Below the pieces are notes generated by a model. That model ran no database searches and was not told where the DNA came from. It worked only from the letters and a program-made list of their open reading frames with translations. Both the position numbers and the translations under genes were made by a program. From Bedellia somnulentella (taxonomy: Eukaryota; Arthropoda; Insecta; Lepidoptera; Bedelliidae), in contig OY755197.1 of NCBI GenBank assembly GCA_963576735.1, forward strand, positions 11,296,501 to 11,360,500: 64,000 nucleotides of DNA. Direction: 5' to 3'. Shown piece after piece: positions 39,496-49,784 of the stretch. The number at the start of each line of letters is the position of its first letter. Position 1 is the stretch's first letter.

Positions 39496-39981
39496 TGTTA
39501 CGACATCTGTTCGCAAGTAGGAGATAGGATTTGCCACTACTAGATAACAGATGGCGTTACTAGTATTCTAATAAGTAAAGGAATTACTAGATGTTTCTCG
39601 AATATCGACTTTTCGAGAATGTGGTACTAGAACTTTCTGTAATATTCGCGTATTTGAGATTTGGCATATATAAAGAGCGACGCGTGCTACGGAGTTATTC
39701 GAGTGCGAAGAACTAAAGCGAGAACAAGCGAAATACTAGAGCGAAGAAATTAAATACGACAGTGCAGTGATATACGGATTACGGAAATAAGCTTAACGGT
39801 GTGGACAGTGTTACTATAACGGAGTAAATTAGTGTTGTTAATTAGTGCGAGTATCGACAGTTAATTATCGATAGTGTTTGTTGTGTTGTGTAAAGTGCGT
39901 TATTGGTCAATAAATATAATTACACCTTATTGCACGAAAGTGTGACTGGTATTTATCAAATTAAGAACCCGGTACGTAACA
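39496..39981 (+). repeat. 3' LTR
   Basis: Same 486-bp sequence as 34098-34583, no difference seen. Confidence 0.95.
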
Positions 39982-39985
39982 ATAT

Positions 39986-40325
39986 GTACTTGAATAAATG
40001 ACAATTCAGTAAGGACCTTAGGTCGAAGTTCATGGTGAAATAAATAAATTAGCCTATAAACATTTTAACATGTTTTTAATACGTTTTACATATTTATAAA
40101 AATCAATACAATTGCAATCATAATAGATAATAGTCATAAGCTCTCTTTTTAACAAATCCGCGCGCGTTATTGTCGAGCGTAGATTGATTGAAGAAAAAAT
40201 TGATGTGTGGCTACATAGAGGTCATGGCTAAAATACGGGACAGAGGCTGTCCCGCCGGGACATTTCAATAGGCTTAAAATACGGGACGCCCCGGGAAATA
40301 CGGGACGTCTGGCAACGCTACTGAC
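39986..40325. mobile_element. Right part of the element split by the LTR retrotransposon
   Basis: AT-rich start, then several GGGAC/GTCCC blocks (40230-40300) and the likely terminus ACGTCTGGCAACGCTACTGA. See the left part at 33594. Confidence 0.35.
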
Positions 40326-40498
40326 AACACAATATGTAAAGAAAAACCCCTGCAATCCTTCATAGAGTATTTCCGGAATAAGCGATATGTAAGTTAGTAT
40401 GCCATTTTTTAGGCTATTATCATCAGCATAGCTCGTACGAGCGACCTTCTATCAAGATATAGCATGGTATAAAAAAGGCCATTTCTATCGCCTTTTCA

Positions 40499-40808
40499 TA
40501 AACATACATAAACATAAACGTTCACACCGAATATCCCCGAAGGGGTTGGCAGAGGTACTTCTGAACATCACGTGGGTAACGTTTTGCATGGACGAATTGC
40601 CGTTTTGTACGAATACACTGTCACATGACTAAGTACAACTCAGCCATGTGGGTTTCCTCACGATGTTTTCCCTCACCGTCAACAACCATGATAAATTAAC
40701 CACACATATGTCTTTAGAAAAGACAAATTGGTGAAGGCCCGACCTAGGATTTGAACACTAGTCGTTTGCACGACAACCGAGTGTTCTACCCACTGGGCTA
40801 TCACGGTT
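40499..40808 (-). mobile_element. SINE family C with internal deletions
   Basis: Head GATAGCCCAGTGGGTAG (complement at 40789-40805) and 3' end intact; most of hairpin 2 and part of hairpin 1 are missing. Confidence 0.85.
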
Positions 40809-40809
40809 A

Positions 40810-41080
40810 ACCTAGTATCTTTTCCGCCTTTTCATAGTATCACATACTGTCATCTCATTCTAACCCATTTCGTGACGATAAGTACCGAATATAATGGGTG
40901 TGAGGTGTGAATGACGGGGCATTATATTGGAATACAATTTTGACAGGTGGATCATTACACTGATAGATGACCTTGACGGAGGGGGCGGAGGGGACGAATA
41001 TCGATTACGGGCAAAAATGTAATGGTTCCCGAAATATCATTATTTTTCTCTGTTACTTTACATTTAAAAAATATTTCTTT
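40810..41080. other. No gene or repeat recognised
   Basis: Short spacer with a GGAGGGGGCGGAGGGGACGA run near 40978. Confidence 0.35.
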
Positions 41081-41082
41081 TA

Positions 41083-41342
41083 CACATATACTCATAGCTC
41101 TGCATACATATACTCACGGCTATAAATCTCAGGGGTAGCCAGAGCTTGAGAATAAGATATTCCTCAGCTAATTTTGGAAGTTAAGTGGGGAAAAGTTTGT
41201 GAAGCAAATGTTTTTTTTTGTGTGGGTCTCCATCCGCATCACCAAAAAATAATTTTAAAAAGCCCCAATTCTCTTAGTCGCTTTTAAGAACACCCACGAG
41301 AAGAAATGGGTTAGAGCTAATCTGAGCCGACACAATTCACAG
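41083..41342 (-). mobile_element. SINE family A, diverged
   Basis: Tail partly doubled (ACATATACTCATAGCTCTGCATACATATACTCACGG); head decayed to GCCGACACAATTCACAGC. Confidence 0.7.
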
Positions 41343-41715
41343 CACTTTATTTTTTGTCAATGATTCGCAAAGGTGAACACGCAAATCCACACTCAGATAA
41401 TCACGAATATTATAAAGCACCTTGAGACGGTAGAAGCAGTTGCTAACCACTGATTGAATATGATTTTCGAACTTCAGTTCTCCATCCATCAGTATACCAA
41501 GGTTTCGCGCCTCTTCGACCCTCTCCAGTGGTTGGCCCCTGACAGCAACATCATTGTCCGCGAGAGCTTCCAACGTCTTACGGATTTGAATTTTAGTCCC
41601 AAGAACCATAAATTTTGATTTAATGGGATTTAATGTCAAACAGTTTTTTTCTGACCAGTCAGCAATTTTGTCTAATTCAGAGTTTAGGTTTTTTATGGTA
41701 GAGGCAGTATATTTT
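41337..41715 (-). mobile_element. LINE reverse-transcriptase fragment (Jockey/CR1-like)
   Basis: The minus-strand frame from ~41709 codes LNSELDKIADWSEKNCLTLN, PIKSKFMVLGTK, then ARNLGILMDGELKFENHIQS and NCFYRLKVLYNIRDYLSVDL. These are the segments after the catalytic motif of Jockey/CR1-type reverse transcriptases. It stops at the edge of a family A SINE. 41720-42140 is AT-rich without features. Confidence 0.75.
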
Positions 41716-42139
41716 GGTTCAACAGAACATACGTCCCTAAATACCCTGACCCTAATCCTACATATCCCAATTTATATCGTGTATACGCATTATATATGCA
41801 TACTTTATTGTTTATGAATTCTAAATATATCATTATATACGTGCATTTTACACTTTTAATAGGATATAATTATGTGTATTTATGTATATGTTTTCATTAA
41901 AGAGTGTACCTATGCAATTATTATATTTATTTATTTTTATCTTTTATTATCAGTATTTTTCTTTATTTGTTTATTATGTGTTTTTTTTTTTAAGTAAGAG
42001 TGCAAGTTATGTGTGCGGGTATGGCCAGATTATTGATCGAATTTTTTGTATTTCGTTTTTAATTAACTATTATTTTGTTGTCAATCATTTTATGTATCAT
42101 GAAATGTATGTTATATGTTGACACATAAAGAGATCCACA

Positions 42140-42377
42140 TAAAGAGTCCCATTTGGAGTGACCTCCAAATGGGTCCTGACTGAAAATCAGTTTTGTGTGT
42201 AAAACGCACAAAAATAAGCTGAGGCAGGACCTATTCACATTTGTTTCATTTATTTTATTTTATTTTGTATCACTTTTTATGTCTCTTTTATAATTGTAAT
42301 ATTCAAGTAAACTGTGTTGTAGTTAATATTTCAAATGTGAATAAACGTCTCTTCTTTCTTTCTTTCTTTCTTTCTTT
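42140..42377 (+). repeat. LINE-like 3' UTR with (CTTT)n tail
   Basis: CTGACTGAAAATCAGTTTTG hairpin, AAGCTGAGGCAGGACC, AATAAACG signal, then about seven TTTC units (42348-42377). The copy at 46860-47035 has the same plan. Confidence 0.55.
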
Positions 42378-42825
42378 TATTTTTTTATTTAAATTTAATG
42401 TTCAATATTTAATAATATTTCATCCTATAAAATATATAATTTTTTCATTCATTTTGTTTATAACAAATGAACGCAGGGAGTCCTTGATATCTCTTTTTAA
42501 AAATGCAAGTAGTCAGGAAATTAAGACTTCAGTCTCTTTTCCAAAGCTTTTTCATCTGGTCACCACTTGACCAAATGACGTGATTTTCAAAGTAATAATA
42601 CCTCAACCACCCTATCAAAGACATACAGAGTCAAGAGTGTTCCAAGACTCACGTCTAAGTTAACTCGGTTCCCACTAGTGACATCTATTGGTTTCACTGC
42701 AAAGCACCTGGTTATAACCATTGTCCACGTTTATATAGCACAGCGCATAGCCAATAGATGGCGTTACATGTTTATTATAAGAATGTAGCAACAAATCACA
42801 GATGATGTCATAGATATGATTGAAA
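42378..42825. other. No gene or repeat recognised
   Basis: Contains TGACATCTATTGGTTTCACT and, inverted at ~42754, CCAATAGATGGCG; a solo LTR end is possible but unproven. Confidence 0.3.
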
Positions 42826-42826
42826 A

Positions 42827-43136
42827 TTTTTTCTTTCCTTTAATAACATCTTTTATTTATGAGTATTAATCCCCACATGAGGAATTCATGTCAAAAAACA
42901 TTAAATTATGTGATATTTAGGCGTTTCCAACATTTGCATTCTATCTGAAAAGGTAGACAAGTGGCCGTCCGAATTAGTTAAAATTCGGAGGTAGGAAACG
43001 CAAACACTACTTGAACGTGTAAAAAAGAAACAAAGGATAGAGAAATTTCGCGCTGGATGCCAACTGACACTGTAGCTCAGTTGGCAGAGCGACGGGGGCG
43101 TATACCCGAAGGTCGCGGGTTCGAACCCCGCCGGGG
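42827..43136 (+). mobile_element. SINE family E pieces (body, then head)
   Basis: The body block TTTCTTTCCTTTAATAACAT ... CCCCACATGAGGAATTCATG is at 42832-42925. After a hairpin (GCGTTTCC / GGAAACGC, 42921-43001) comes the tRNA-like head GACACTGTAGCTCAGTTGGC to GGGTTCGAACCCCGCC (43070-43136). Perfect A and B boxes; the head ends at a family A sequence. Confidence 0.6.
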
Positions 43137-43344
43137 TAGCCAGAGCTTTGAAATGAAAAATTCCTCAGCCACTTTTGGAAGTTGATTGGGGAAAAGATGG
43201 TAATAATAAATGTTTTTGGTGACGGGTCTCCAACCACATCGCCCAAAAATCACTTAATAAGCCCTTATACCCTTGGTCGCCTCTTACGATCAACCACGGG
43301 TAGAAAAGGGGTAGTGTTATTCTAAGCCGACACTACACGGCAAA
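43131..43344 (-). mobile_element. SINE family A, 3' end replaced by a tRNA-like head
   Basis: Minus-strand copy whose tail and last ~25 bp are missing. GGGGTAGCCAGAGC follows directly on CCCCGCC of the family E head, a fusion at a C/G-rich overlap. Head GCCGACACTACACGGC intact. Confidence 0.8.
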
Positions 43345-44128
43345 GTACTTTAATATTATTTGTAATCTTAAATATTAAGTATTAAAAAAACTATCCTAAT
43401 TGCCGTCAAATTGTTCATTTCATAGAAGGTGTTTAGACTACAGATTTTTTACACGTCTTATACAGTTTTCTGTAAAAGCATTTTTCTTTTAAAATTAGGT
43501 AAATACAAAAAAAATAGTTAATTGGTGGATGGATTTTACTATTGTTTATAAGTTAACATTATATGTTTCGTCTTTGATTAAAATACAATATTTTTTACAA
43601 GTAATCTCAAGTATTTAGGCTGTATATTTATAAGTCCATAACAACATACAGGTTATACCACGAAGGCGTTAGCATCACGCTCATACGCCATTACAACTTG
43701 CCCACGGCAGCCGAAATATCCATTATGTGTAATTTAGTTTCAATGTTATGCACAGCTCATAAAACTGTGTTGTGAATAGATTAAGTTTGAGCATAACCAA
43801 TTATTAGCGATCTATATTTTAGACATCGAGCGAACTGAGCTTCGAAGTTTAACTAACGACAATTATTATTAAAAAAGTAACAAAACACGTCAGTAGAACA
43901 TCCTCTAAGACAAATAAAAAAACTACATATGGAAATACGTGTTTTCTTTAATTTTTATGTACTTAACAACTTGATTGAAAAATTGAACACATATCATTCA
44001 CTACAACTTCTCTGTTTTGAATACGCTTGATAATGACATGGCTTGACGATATGCTAAGATAATTATTCGTAAGTTTTGTGAATAATTAACAGATCAAGTA
44101 TGATATCGCTTTTTTATATTATAACTCC
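43345..44128. other. Long AT-rich spacer without genes
   Basis: No exon, RNA or repeat signal seen. Confidence 0.4.
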
Positions 44129-44130
44129 TT

Positions 44131-44340
44131 TACTGTGTAGTGTCGGACGGCGGTGGGTGTACGTAAGAGGCGACTAACGGTATGGGGATTTTTGGACGAT
44201 GCGGTTGGAGACTCATCACCAACAACCTTTATTCTATCATCTTTTCCCCACTCAACTTCCAAAAGTGGCTGAGGAATTTGTAATTTCATAGCTCTGGCTA
44301 CCCCTTCTAGGGATTTATAGCCGTGAGTATATGTATGTAT
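44131..44340 (+). mobile_element. SINE family A with a head deletion
   Basis: GTGTAGTGTCGG jumps to CGGCGGTGGGTGTACG, losing ~35 bp including the region after the putative A box; 3' end normal. Confidence 0.8.
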
Positions 44341-44344
44341 TTTA

Positions 44345-44815
44345 AATTCTCACCAACATTACCAAACCTAGCCAACTATTCAAACTTGGAATCCAAGCTT
44401 GAACGCTCGTCATTTGAATTCCGAACAAGGCAAATTCGCAACCTCCGTGGAGCGTTTAAAAACCGTTTTGCTGGTTGTTAACTTTTTATTGGATTTTCGC
44501 AAGTCCTTGATTGGTCTTGTTATTTATGAAGCCACTTTTTATGCTTACAACCATTTTATGCGTTTCACTAAACGCATATATTTACTGTGTGAGGTCGGAA
44601 TAGCATTACCTTGCCTTATAAGGGGTATGTCAAAGAAGTACATACCAGTAATTGTTATAGTATTAAACTCAACGTTTGCGCCGCATATTGCCGTAATTAT
44701 GGTCTAATTACTATATCCATGGTAAGAGGTAGGCTATATCCTAGCAGTGGTAATAGCTTAACGCTATATAATTCCGAATTTCCACCTATACCACTCAACT
44801 ATAATTAAAAAACAC
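44345..44815. other. Unassigned, one 102-codon frame
   Basis: Plus-strand frame 44399-44707 shows no domain, signal peptide or splice support. Confidence 0.3.
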
Positions 44816-44818
44816 TAT

Positions 44819-44952
44819 CGCCCGATTTCTGAATTGATTATTCCAGCTGAGTACTAAAATATCGTTCTGTCGCATGGAAATCTTAACAACTTAATGAGAC
44901 AAAACGAAACTTAAGTCGTTCTCAGATGATTACTCAATTCAGAAATCGGGCG
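44819..44952. mobile_element. Short foldback MITE, copy 3 (complete)
   Basis: 134 bp, ends CGCCCGATTTCTGAATTGA / TCAATTCAGAAATCGGGCG, flanked by TAT on both sides (44816-44818 and 44953-44955). Confidence 0.8.
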
Positions 44953-45019
44953 TATGTCTATGTCTCAACAAAAATTTAAAATATGCACTATCCAAGTACT
45001 CCTAGTAGATGAGAGCATC

Positions 45020-45690
45020 TCAAGTAAAATGTCACAGTCACCTGAACAATACTTTGACAATGTACAACTAGTTTTAAATCAGTACCTAGCTGTTCAATAG
45101 TGTAAGCAGAGAAAAGGGTAGGCAGAACTTGGGTATTAAAATGTTATTTTCGACAGATTGGCGCGCATAGTTAATGTAATAGAGAAGGAATTTATTAATA
45201 ACATCCCAAAACATACAGCCTTTTGAAAATAGCTCTCAAATGAAACTTCAAAGTCGCTCGGACAGTACTTGCATAATATTAAATTTGTCTTTAAGCAGTA
45301 GTGTTCCAAATAAGTACCGGATGATTATCTCTCAGGAAGGTCGGCATTGCGTCATCACCACGCGTGTGGTGCTGTGGAGGGTTATACCTAGCTGGTGTAC
45401 GCAGAGAAAGGGGTAGGCAGAGCTTAGGAATGTCACTAGCATTCCTGTAAAATGCCCGGAATAAGAGTGTGAAACAGAAAAGTAATTAAGAGCATTCCCG
45501 CGAAAATGATCCTTTTGAAAATAGCTCTGAAATGTGTCTTCAAAGTCACTTGGACAGTACTTGGATAATGTAAAATTAATCTTTAAGCAGTGTTCCAAAC
45601 AAGTATCGGCTGAGAACCTCTCAAGAAGGTCACAGCAGTGTGACATCACCGCGCGTGTGATGCGGTGGTGGGTCTTCTTATTTATTTACC
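45020..45690. repeat. Two-unit diverged tandem duplication (~300 bp)
   Basis: AGCAGAGAAAAGGGTAGGCA ... CCTTTTGAAAATAGCTCTCA ... CGGACAGTACTTG ... CATCACCACGCGTGTGG (45100-45372) is repeated at 45400-45665 with CGCAGAGAAAGGGGTAGGCA, CCTTTTGAAAATAGCTCTGA, TGGACAGTACTTG, CATCACCGCGCGTGTG. Non-coding. The GGTAGGCAGAGCTTAGGAAT words recall family B/A 3' ends, so it may be an amplified retroposon. Confidence 0.7.
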
Positions 45691-45741
45691 GGTGTAAGCA
45701 CAAATGAACAGAAGCAGAGCCTAAAAATATCTTCTACAAAG

Positions 45742-45890
45742 GCGGAAGTCCGAAGTGAGAAAACAAAGGCGTGTATGAGTAGAACGATTTATGTGGAGAA
45801 GCAAGAGAGATTTGTCAGGATCGTGCGAAGTAACGATCGGTAGTCTCTGCCTTCTCCAAAAGGGAATAATGTGCGTGAATAGAAGGAAAT
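45742..45890 (+). mobile_element. LINE family B, decayed 3' end
   Basis: GGCGTGTATGAGTAGAACGA, GATTTGTCAGGATCGTGCGA, GTCTCTGCCTTCTCC, GTGCGTGAATAG; no tail. Confidence 0.65.
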
Positions 45891-45894
45891 ATTT

Positions 45895-46470
45895 TTGTAA
45901 AATGAACCGGTAGAGAGAATGAAATAGAGAAGGAATTTACTTACTTCTGCCAAACTTATTCGTTATCATACCGACGAGAAAAATAACCATAACAGTTTTG
46001 AGTCAAAATCCCAAGAGATTTAGAGAACACAAGAGACTTTGAAACTCAGATATGTAAAATAATAAAATCTGGTCCATATTACCATAAAATAAATATATGT
46101 TAATTGTTGTAATTGATAATAAATGTTCTGTGAGACCGGAAGTGAGTCGAAGGTCGAGATATATTATTTTTGTGAATGCTAAGGTCACTGCCAGACTGAA
46201 CCATTATTTATAGAGGTCAGGTACTCTGCTTTAATACTTTGTTTTATTACTTAAATATAAATATTGTTTGCTCTCATCGCTAATATTAAACCGAAGGGAA
46301 TGGAATAACGATTTTAAATGTGATTAACATGTGACGGAGTAGTGGTTCCAATATATAATATCATATGTAATAGAAATTTTAACTATTATACTTAAGCATA
46401 TGAATCCCAAACATGGGTATGTAGAGCTTCATAATTTGAAATTTCTTAACTACTTTTAAGTCATAAATAA
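45895..46470. other. No gene or repeat recognised
   Basis: AT-rich spacer. Confidence 0.35.
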
Positions 46471-46473
46471 AAG

Positions 46474-46607
46474 ATGGGGCGTATACCCGAAGGTCGCGGG
46501 TTCGAACCCCGCCAGTGTCGAAATTTTTCTTTCCTTTAATAACATCTTTTATTTATGAGTAATAATCCCCACATGAGGAATTCATGTCAAAAAACATTAA
46601 ATTACTT
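46474..46607 (+). mobile_element. SINE family E, 5' truncated
   Basis: Starts in the anticodon-like part (GGGGCGTATACCCGAAGG), keeps the B box GGGTTCGAACCCC, the acceptor end CAGTGTCG and the body to CAAAAAACATTAAAT. Its CAGTGTC end pairs with the GACACTG start of the 43-kb head, confirming a tRNA-shaped head. Confidence 0.75.
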
Positions 46608-46859
46608 TTAAGTCGTTGTTGAACGATGTGGCTCACCACCAAACAAAATTTTTCAATCTTTTCTCCATTCACATTTCAAAAGTGGCCGAAGTTTTCGAAT
46701 TCTCATGCTCTGCCAAACTATTTAAATGTTTCTAAAAAAAATAATAATAAAAAAAATCAATTTTATTTGTGCAAGATTTAGAAACGCATATTTGATAATA
46801 TTGTTTGTTTAAAAATATGTTACAACAATACTGTTGATTTCATTTAAATTTTTATAAAA

Positions 46860-47035
46860 TACTGGTGCTGGCTGAAAACCAGCGTGCTTCAGCTGATGTG
46901 TCCTGCGAGATACGCAGCTGAGGCACATATGCTGAGCCAGAACCAATTCGGCAACCTTTGTAATTAATCCAACGATTGTAATATTATTATTTTATTGCCA
47001 AATAAATTATTTTTCTTTTTTTCTTTTCTTTCTCT
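46860..47035 (+). repeat. LINE-like 3' UTR
   Basis: GGCTGAAAACCAGC hairpin, CGCAGCTGAGGCACATATGC, CCAAATAAATT signal, T/C-rich tail. Related in plan to 42140-42377. Confidence 0.55.
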
Positions 47036-47320
47036 GGCCACCCTTTTTAGGGTTAACAACCGTAGGCATACGTATGTAGGTAGTTATGAAATTCCACGCT
47101 TATTTTCCTTGACAGCGCACATTAACATAGTTTGAAAATAAACAGTATGAAGTATAATTGATCTGCAAAACGGATGCGCGCGCGCCGCATTATATATAGA
47201 TTTGCGGAACTGAGCATTGCAGAGACAGACGTATTGGAATAGTCTATTTTACCCGAGTGCAACAGTTTTATGAAACTAAAGGCAATGAATCTAATGATTT
47301 GGTAACCAAAGGTTAAAAAC

Positions 47321-47411
47321 AAAATTTCCTTTAGCCACTTTTGGAACTTGATTAGGAAAAAGGTAGTAAAATAAAGGTGGGCTGGTGATCTCTCCAACCA
47401 CATCGCCCATC
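47321..47411 (-). mobile_element. SINE family A, internal fragment
   Basis: TTAGCCACTTTTGGAACTTG to CCAACCACATCGCCCATC; diverged. Confidence 0.6.
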
Positions 47412-47794
47412 ATTGAAATAACTAAGGAAAGACTACTTAGCTAATATTTGATGGGAATCTTACTGCGATAAAATCATACAGCGAGCAGATAAGAAATGAA
47501 GAAAAGCACAATACCACCTCTTGCAACTAAGATCAAGTGGCTAGTAAACCAAATTGCATTATCCTCTACAATTCAAAAATCAACTCAGACTTCCAATAGC
47601 TCAGTTCTGCCACCCCATTTTGCCATTGTAGCCGTAAGTACAAGTAGGTAGATACGCGAGTGGAAGGAAGCCGTCCCCCCGAGGACACGCTCGTTATCTC
47701 ATTGGGTCACTGTTAGCAGCTCCGTTTATCTTATTATCCAATACAGATGCGACCTCACTACGATACGGTACCCACAGCTATAAGTAACAGAGAT

Positions 47795-47950
47795 GTACTC
47801 AAGGCTATAATTTTCAAAAGGGAGTTTCAGGACTAAAAATTAATTAGTAATTTTTTAAAGTTTATAACAAAGATTTTTATTGATGGGTCTCCAAGCAGTT
47901 AAAATAACCTAATACCGCCTCGTCCCTTACGCCACCCACGGGAAGTAATG
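47795..47950 (-). mobile_element. SINE family A, old fragment
   Basis: TGATGGGTCTCCAAGCAG, ATACCGCCTCGTCCCTTACG and CCACCCACGGGAAGTAATGG preserve the order of the family A body on the minus strand. Confidence 0.5.
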
Positions 47951-47956
47951 GTGAGG

Positions 47957-48022
47957 TTAGGTATAGGGTATAGTTTGGGTATAGGGTATAGTTTAGGTAT
48001 AGGGTATAGTTTAGGTACAGGG
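47957..48022 (+). repeat. 18-bp minisatellite, 3.7 copies
   Basis: Unit TTAGGTATAGGGTATAGT in tandem (47957-47974, 47975-47992, 47993-48010, partial to 48022) with one A/G variant. Confidence 0.9.
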
Positions 48023-48190
48023 TTCTTCTCTCAAGAACCTTCCGAATCCAAAGTAAACTTAGTATTAAGTTGCAATTTAACTTTTATTAGGTATGGAATT
48101 TTAATTTAACTTAAAACAAAGATTTATCTTTTTACTTTGACATAAATGGTTATTTTATTTATTTATTTTATATTTATAATATCTGCTTTT
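48023..48190 (+). mobile_element. LINE family G 3' UTR
   Basis: TTCTTCTCTCAAGAACCTTC, AAAGTAAACTTAGTATTAAG and ATTTATCTTTTTACTTTGAC match the 3' UTR at 52624-52760. Confidence 0.75.
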
Positions 48191-48447
48191 ATTCTCTTTA
48201 ATTCTTCATACTAAGGATTTTTTAAAATAAATCCTTGTCTTTCTTACTAACTACACTTAGGCGGCTTATATTTATAAATTTGCGTACGGTATCACTTTCG
48301 ATGGAAATTCTACCATTGTCGTTTTGCTAATTGCTCGTACCAACAAAAATCCAATTATTGTAAGTGGATCATGTTTGAATTCCGAGTAAACCGGTAAAAA
48401 TACTTTGACCACTTTTACATATAACTTTGTTATTATTATTTATGTTA

Positions 48448-48652
48448 AGCTGTGTTGTTTTGGATTGGAATAGCACTACTTCATCACATCTGTTGCCATG
48501 GATGGCGCACGAGGCGCCTGAACTCATGAGGATTTTAAGTATTGACGGCCGAAAGGGTACCCATCACCAGTTGATCCCTTATTTACCCATTTACTCCCCT
48601 CTCAATGGCTCTGGCTACCCCTCTAAAGGATAACAGTCGTGCAAGTAAATAT
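48448..48652 (+). mobile_element. SINE family A, old copy
   Basis: GCTGTGTTGTTTTGGATTGG, AATAGCACTAC, GGGTACCCATCACC, GGCTCTGGCTACCCCTCTAA, GTCGTGCAAGTA keep the family A order with ~30% change by eye. Confidence 0.6.
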
Positions 48653-48654
48653 AT

Positions 48655-49365
48655 TAAAATTTAATTGTTATTTTGTTGTAAATGCGCAGGCGCAGATACG
48701 ATTTAATAAAACAAGTTTCGTTGAAAATTTAATAATAAAATTTTAGCAGCAAAACCTCGCATAGCACATTGATTTATCAATTCACTAAATAAGTCACTAA
48801 GGAAAACAAATACTTACGTTACAATTTGAATATTCCCACAAAAATCCACAGAAATGGTCACCAAAACACAATGAAACCGTACATATACACACTTCTATTA
48901 ACCACCAATTATTCACACTACTATACCACCAAGTTATTTACAACAAAACGTAGAAAACAGTCATATACGTATCACATAATCAATAAGCGCGTGACGAGAG
49001 TTATAACCGCGGTATAAAAGTCGTATATTGTTTATAGTAATCCGTGATTGTCGTGTAAAGGTCGCCGAGATACTATTTGAGTTCGCGTCGCTTCGGAGGC
49101 GAGCCGGTTTAGAATCGCCGGCAGTTTTTTTTTATAAATATCTATACTAGTTGTTGCTTTTGGCTTTTGCGATGTTTTTGGAATATGTTTTTTTTTTGGT
49201 GTCTGTAAGATTATAGTGGTTTGAACTATCCAATTCTATTGTATATTTATAATCTCTGATTACTTTTTAAAAATATTTCGTTTGTATATTTAATTTAAAA
49301 AAAAAAGTTACTTTAAGTACAACTCACTTTTTGAAATTCACAATACCGCAAAGCTGTAAGTTAAT
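48655..49365. promoter_or_regulatory. Spacer with a TATA-containing promoter-like island
   Basis: TATAAAAG at 49012-49019, preceded by CGCGTGACGAG and CCGCG and followed by a CpG-rich stretch (49070-49128: GTTCGCGTCGCTTCGGAGGC). It looks like a core promoter on the plus strand, but no open frame follows. Could belong to a non-coding transcript or a dead TE. Confidence 0.25.
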
Positions 49366-49374
49366 CAGGCAAAA

Positions 49375-49470
49375 TAGACAAAAGGGCATGTATGTAAAAG
49401 TTATAGTGGTGATTGATAGTTTCTGCCTTCCCTAATGGTAACTAATGGCGTGAGTATACGCATGTAGTAG
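49375..49470 (+). mobile_element. LINE family B, decayed terminal fragment
   Basis: AAAGGGCATGTATG, GATTGATAGTTTCTGCC, CTAATGGTAACTAATGGCGTGA. Confidence 0.55.
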
Positions 49471-49521
49471 AAATAGGGTGAAATAAATACGTATTAATTA
49501 TTTAATATGTTATTTACTTCT

Positions 49522-49782
49522 TGCCGTGTAGTGTCGGCTTTGAATAGCACTACCCTATTTCTTCCGGTGGGTGTACGTAAGAGGCGACTAACGGTATTGG
49601 GGATTTTTAAGGGATTTTTGGGCGATGCGGTTGGAGACCCATCACCAACAACCTTTATTATACCATCTTTTCCCCACTCAACTTCCAAAAGTGGCTGAGG
49701 AATTTATAATTTCTCAGCTCTGGCTTCCCCTTTTAGGGATTTATAGCCGTGAGTATATGTATGTATGTGTGTATGTAATTAT
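49522..49782 (+). mobile_element. SINE family A
   Basis: Full-length copy, TTCCGGTGGGTGTACG subfamily, ATGT tail with one GTGTGT variant. Confidence 0.87.
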
Positions 49783-49784
49783 TT

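Larger units (their letters stand above)
34098..39981 (+). mobile_element. Intact Ty3/gypsy LTR retrotransposon (5884 bp)
   Basis: 486-bp LTRs (34098-34583 and 39496-39981) are identical by eye, and a 4-bp duplication ATAT (34094-34097 and 39982-39985) flanks the element. In order: primer site, gag, -1 frameshift site, pol (protease, RT, RNase H, integrase), polypurine tract, 3' LTR. No env frame. All frames are uninterrupted, so it is young and possibly still active. Domain order protease-RT-RNaseH-integrase and the GPY-type integrase end place it in Ty3/gypsy (Metaviridae); I do not assign a lineage. Confidence 0.96.

Noticed and set aside
44399..44707. 102-codon plus-strand frame
   Set aside because: No homology pattern and it follows a SINE tail; probably chance.
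47957..48022. Telomeric repeat tract
   Set aside because: The unit is 18 bp and only includes TTAGG once; it is a local minisatellite.
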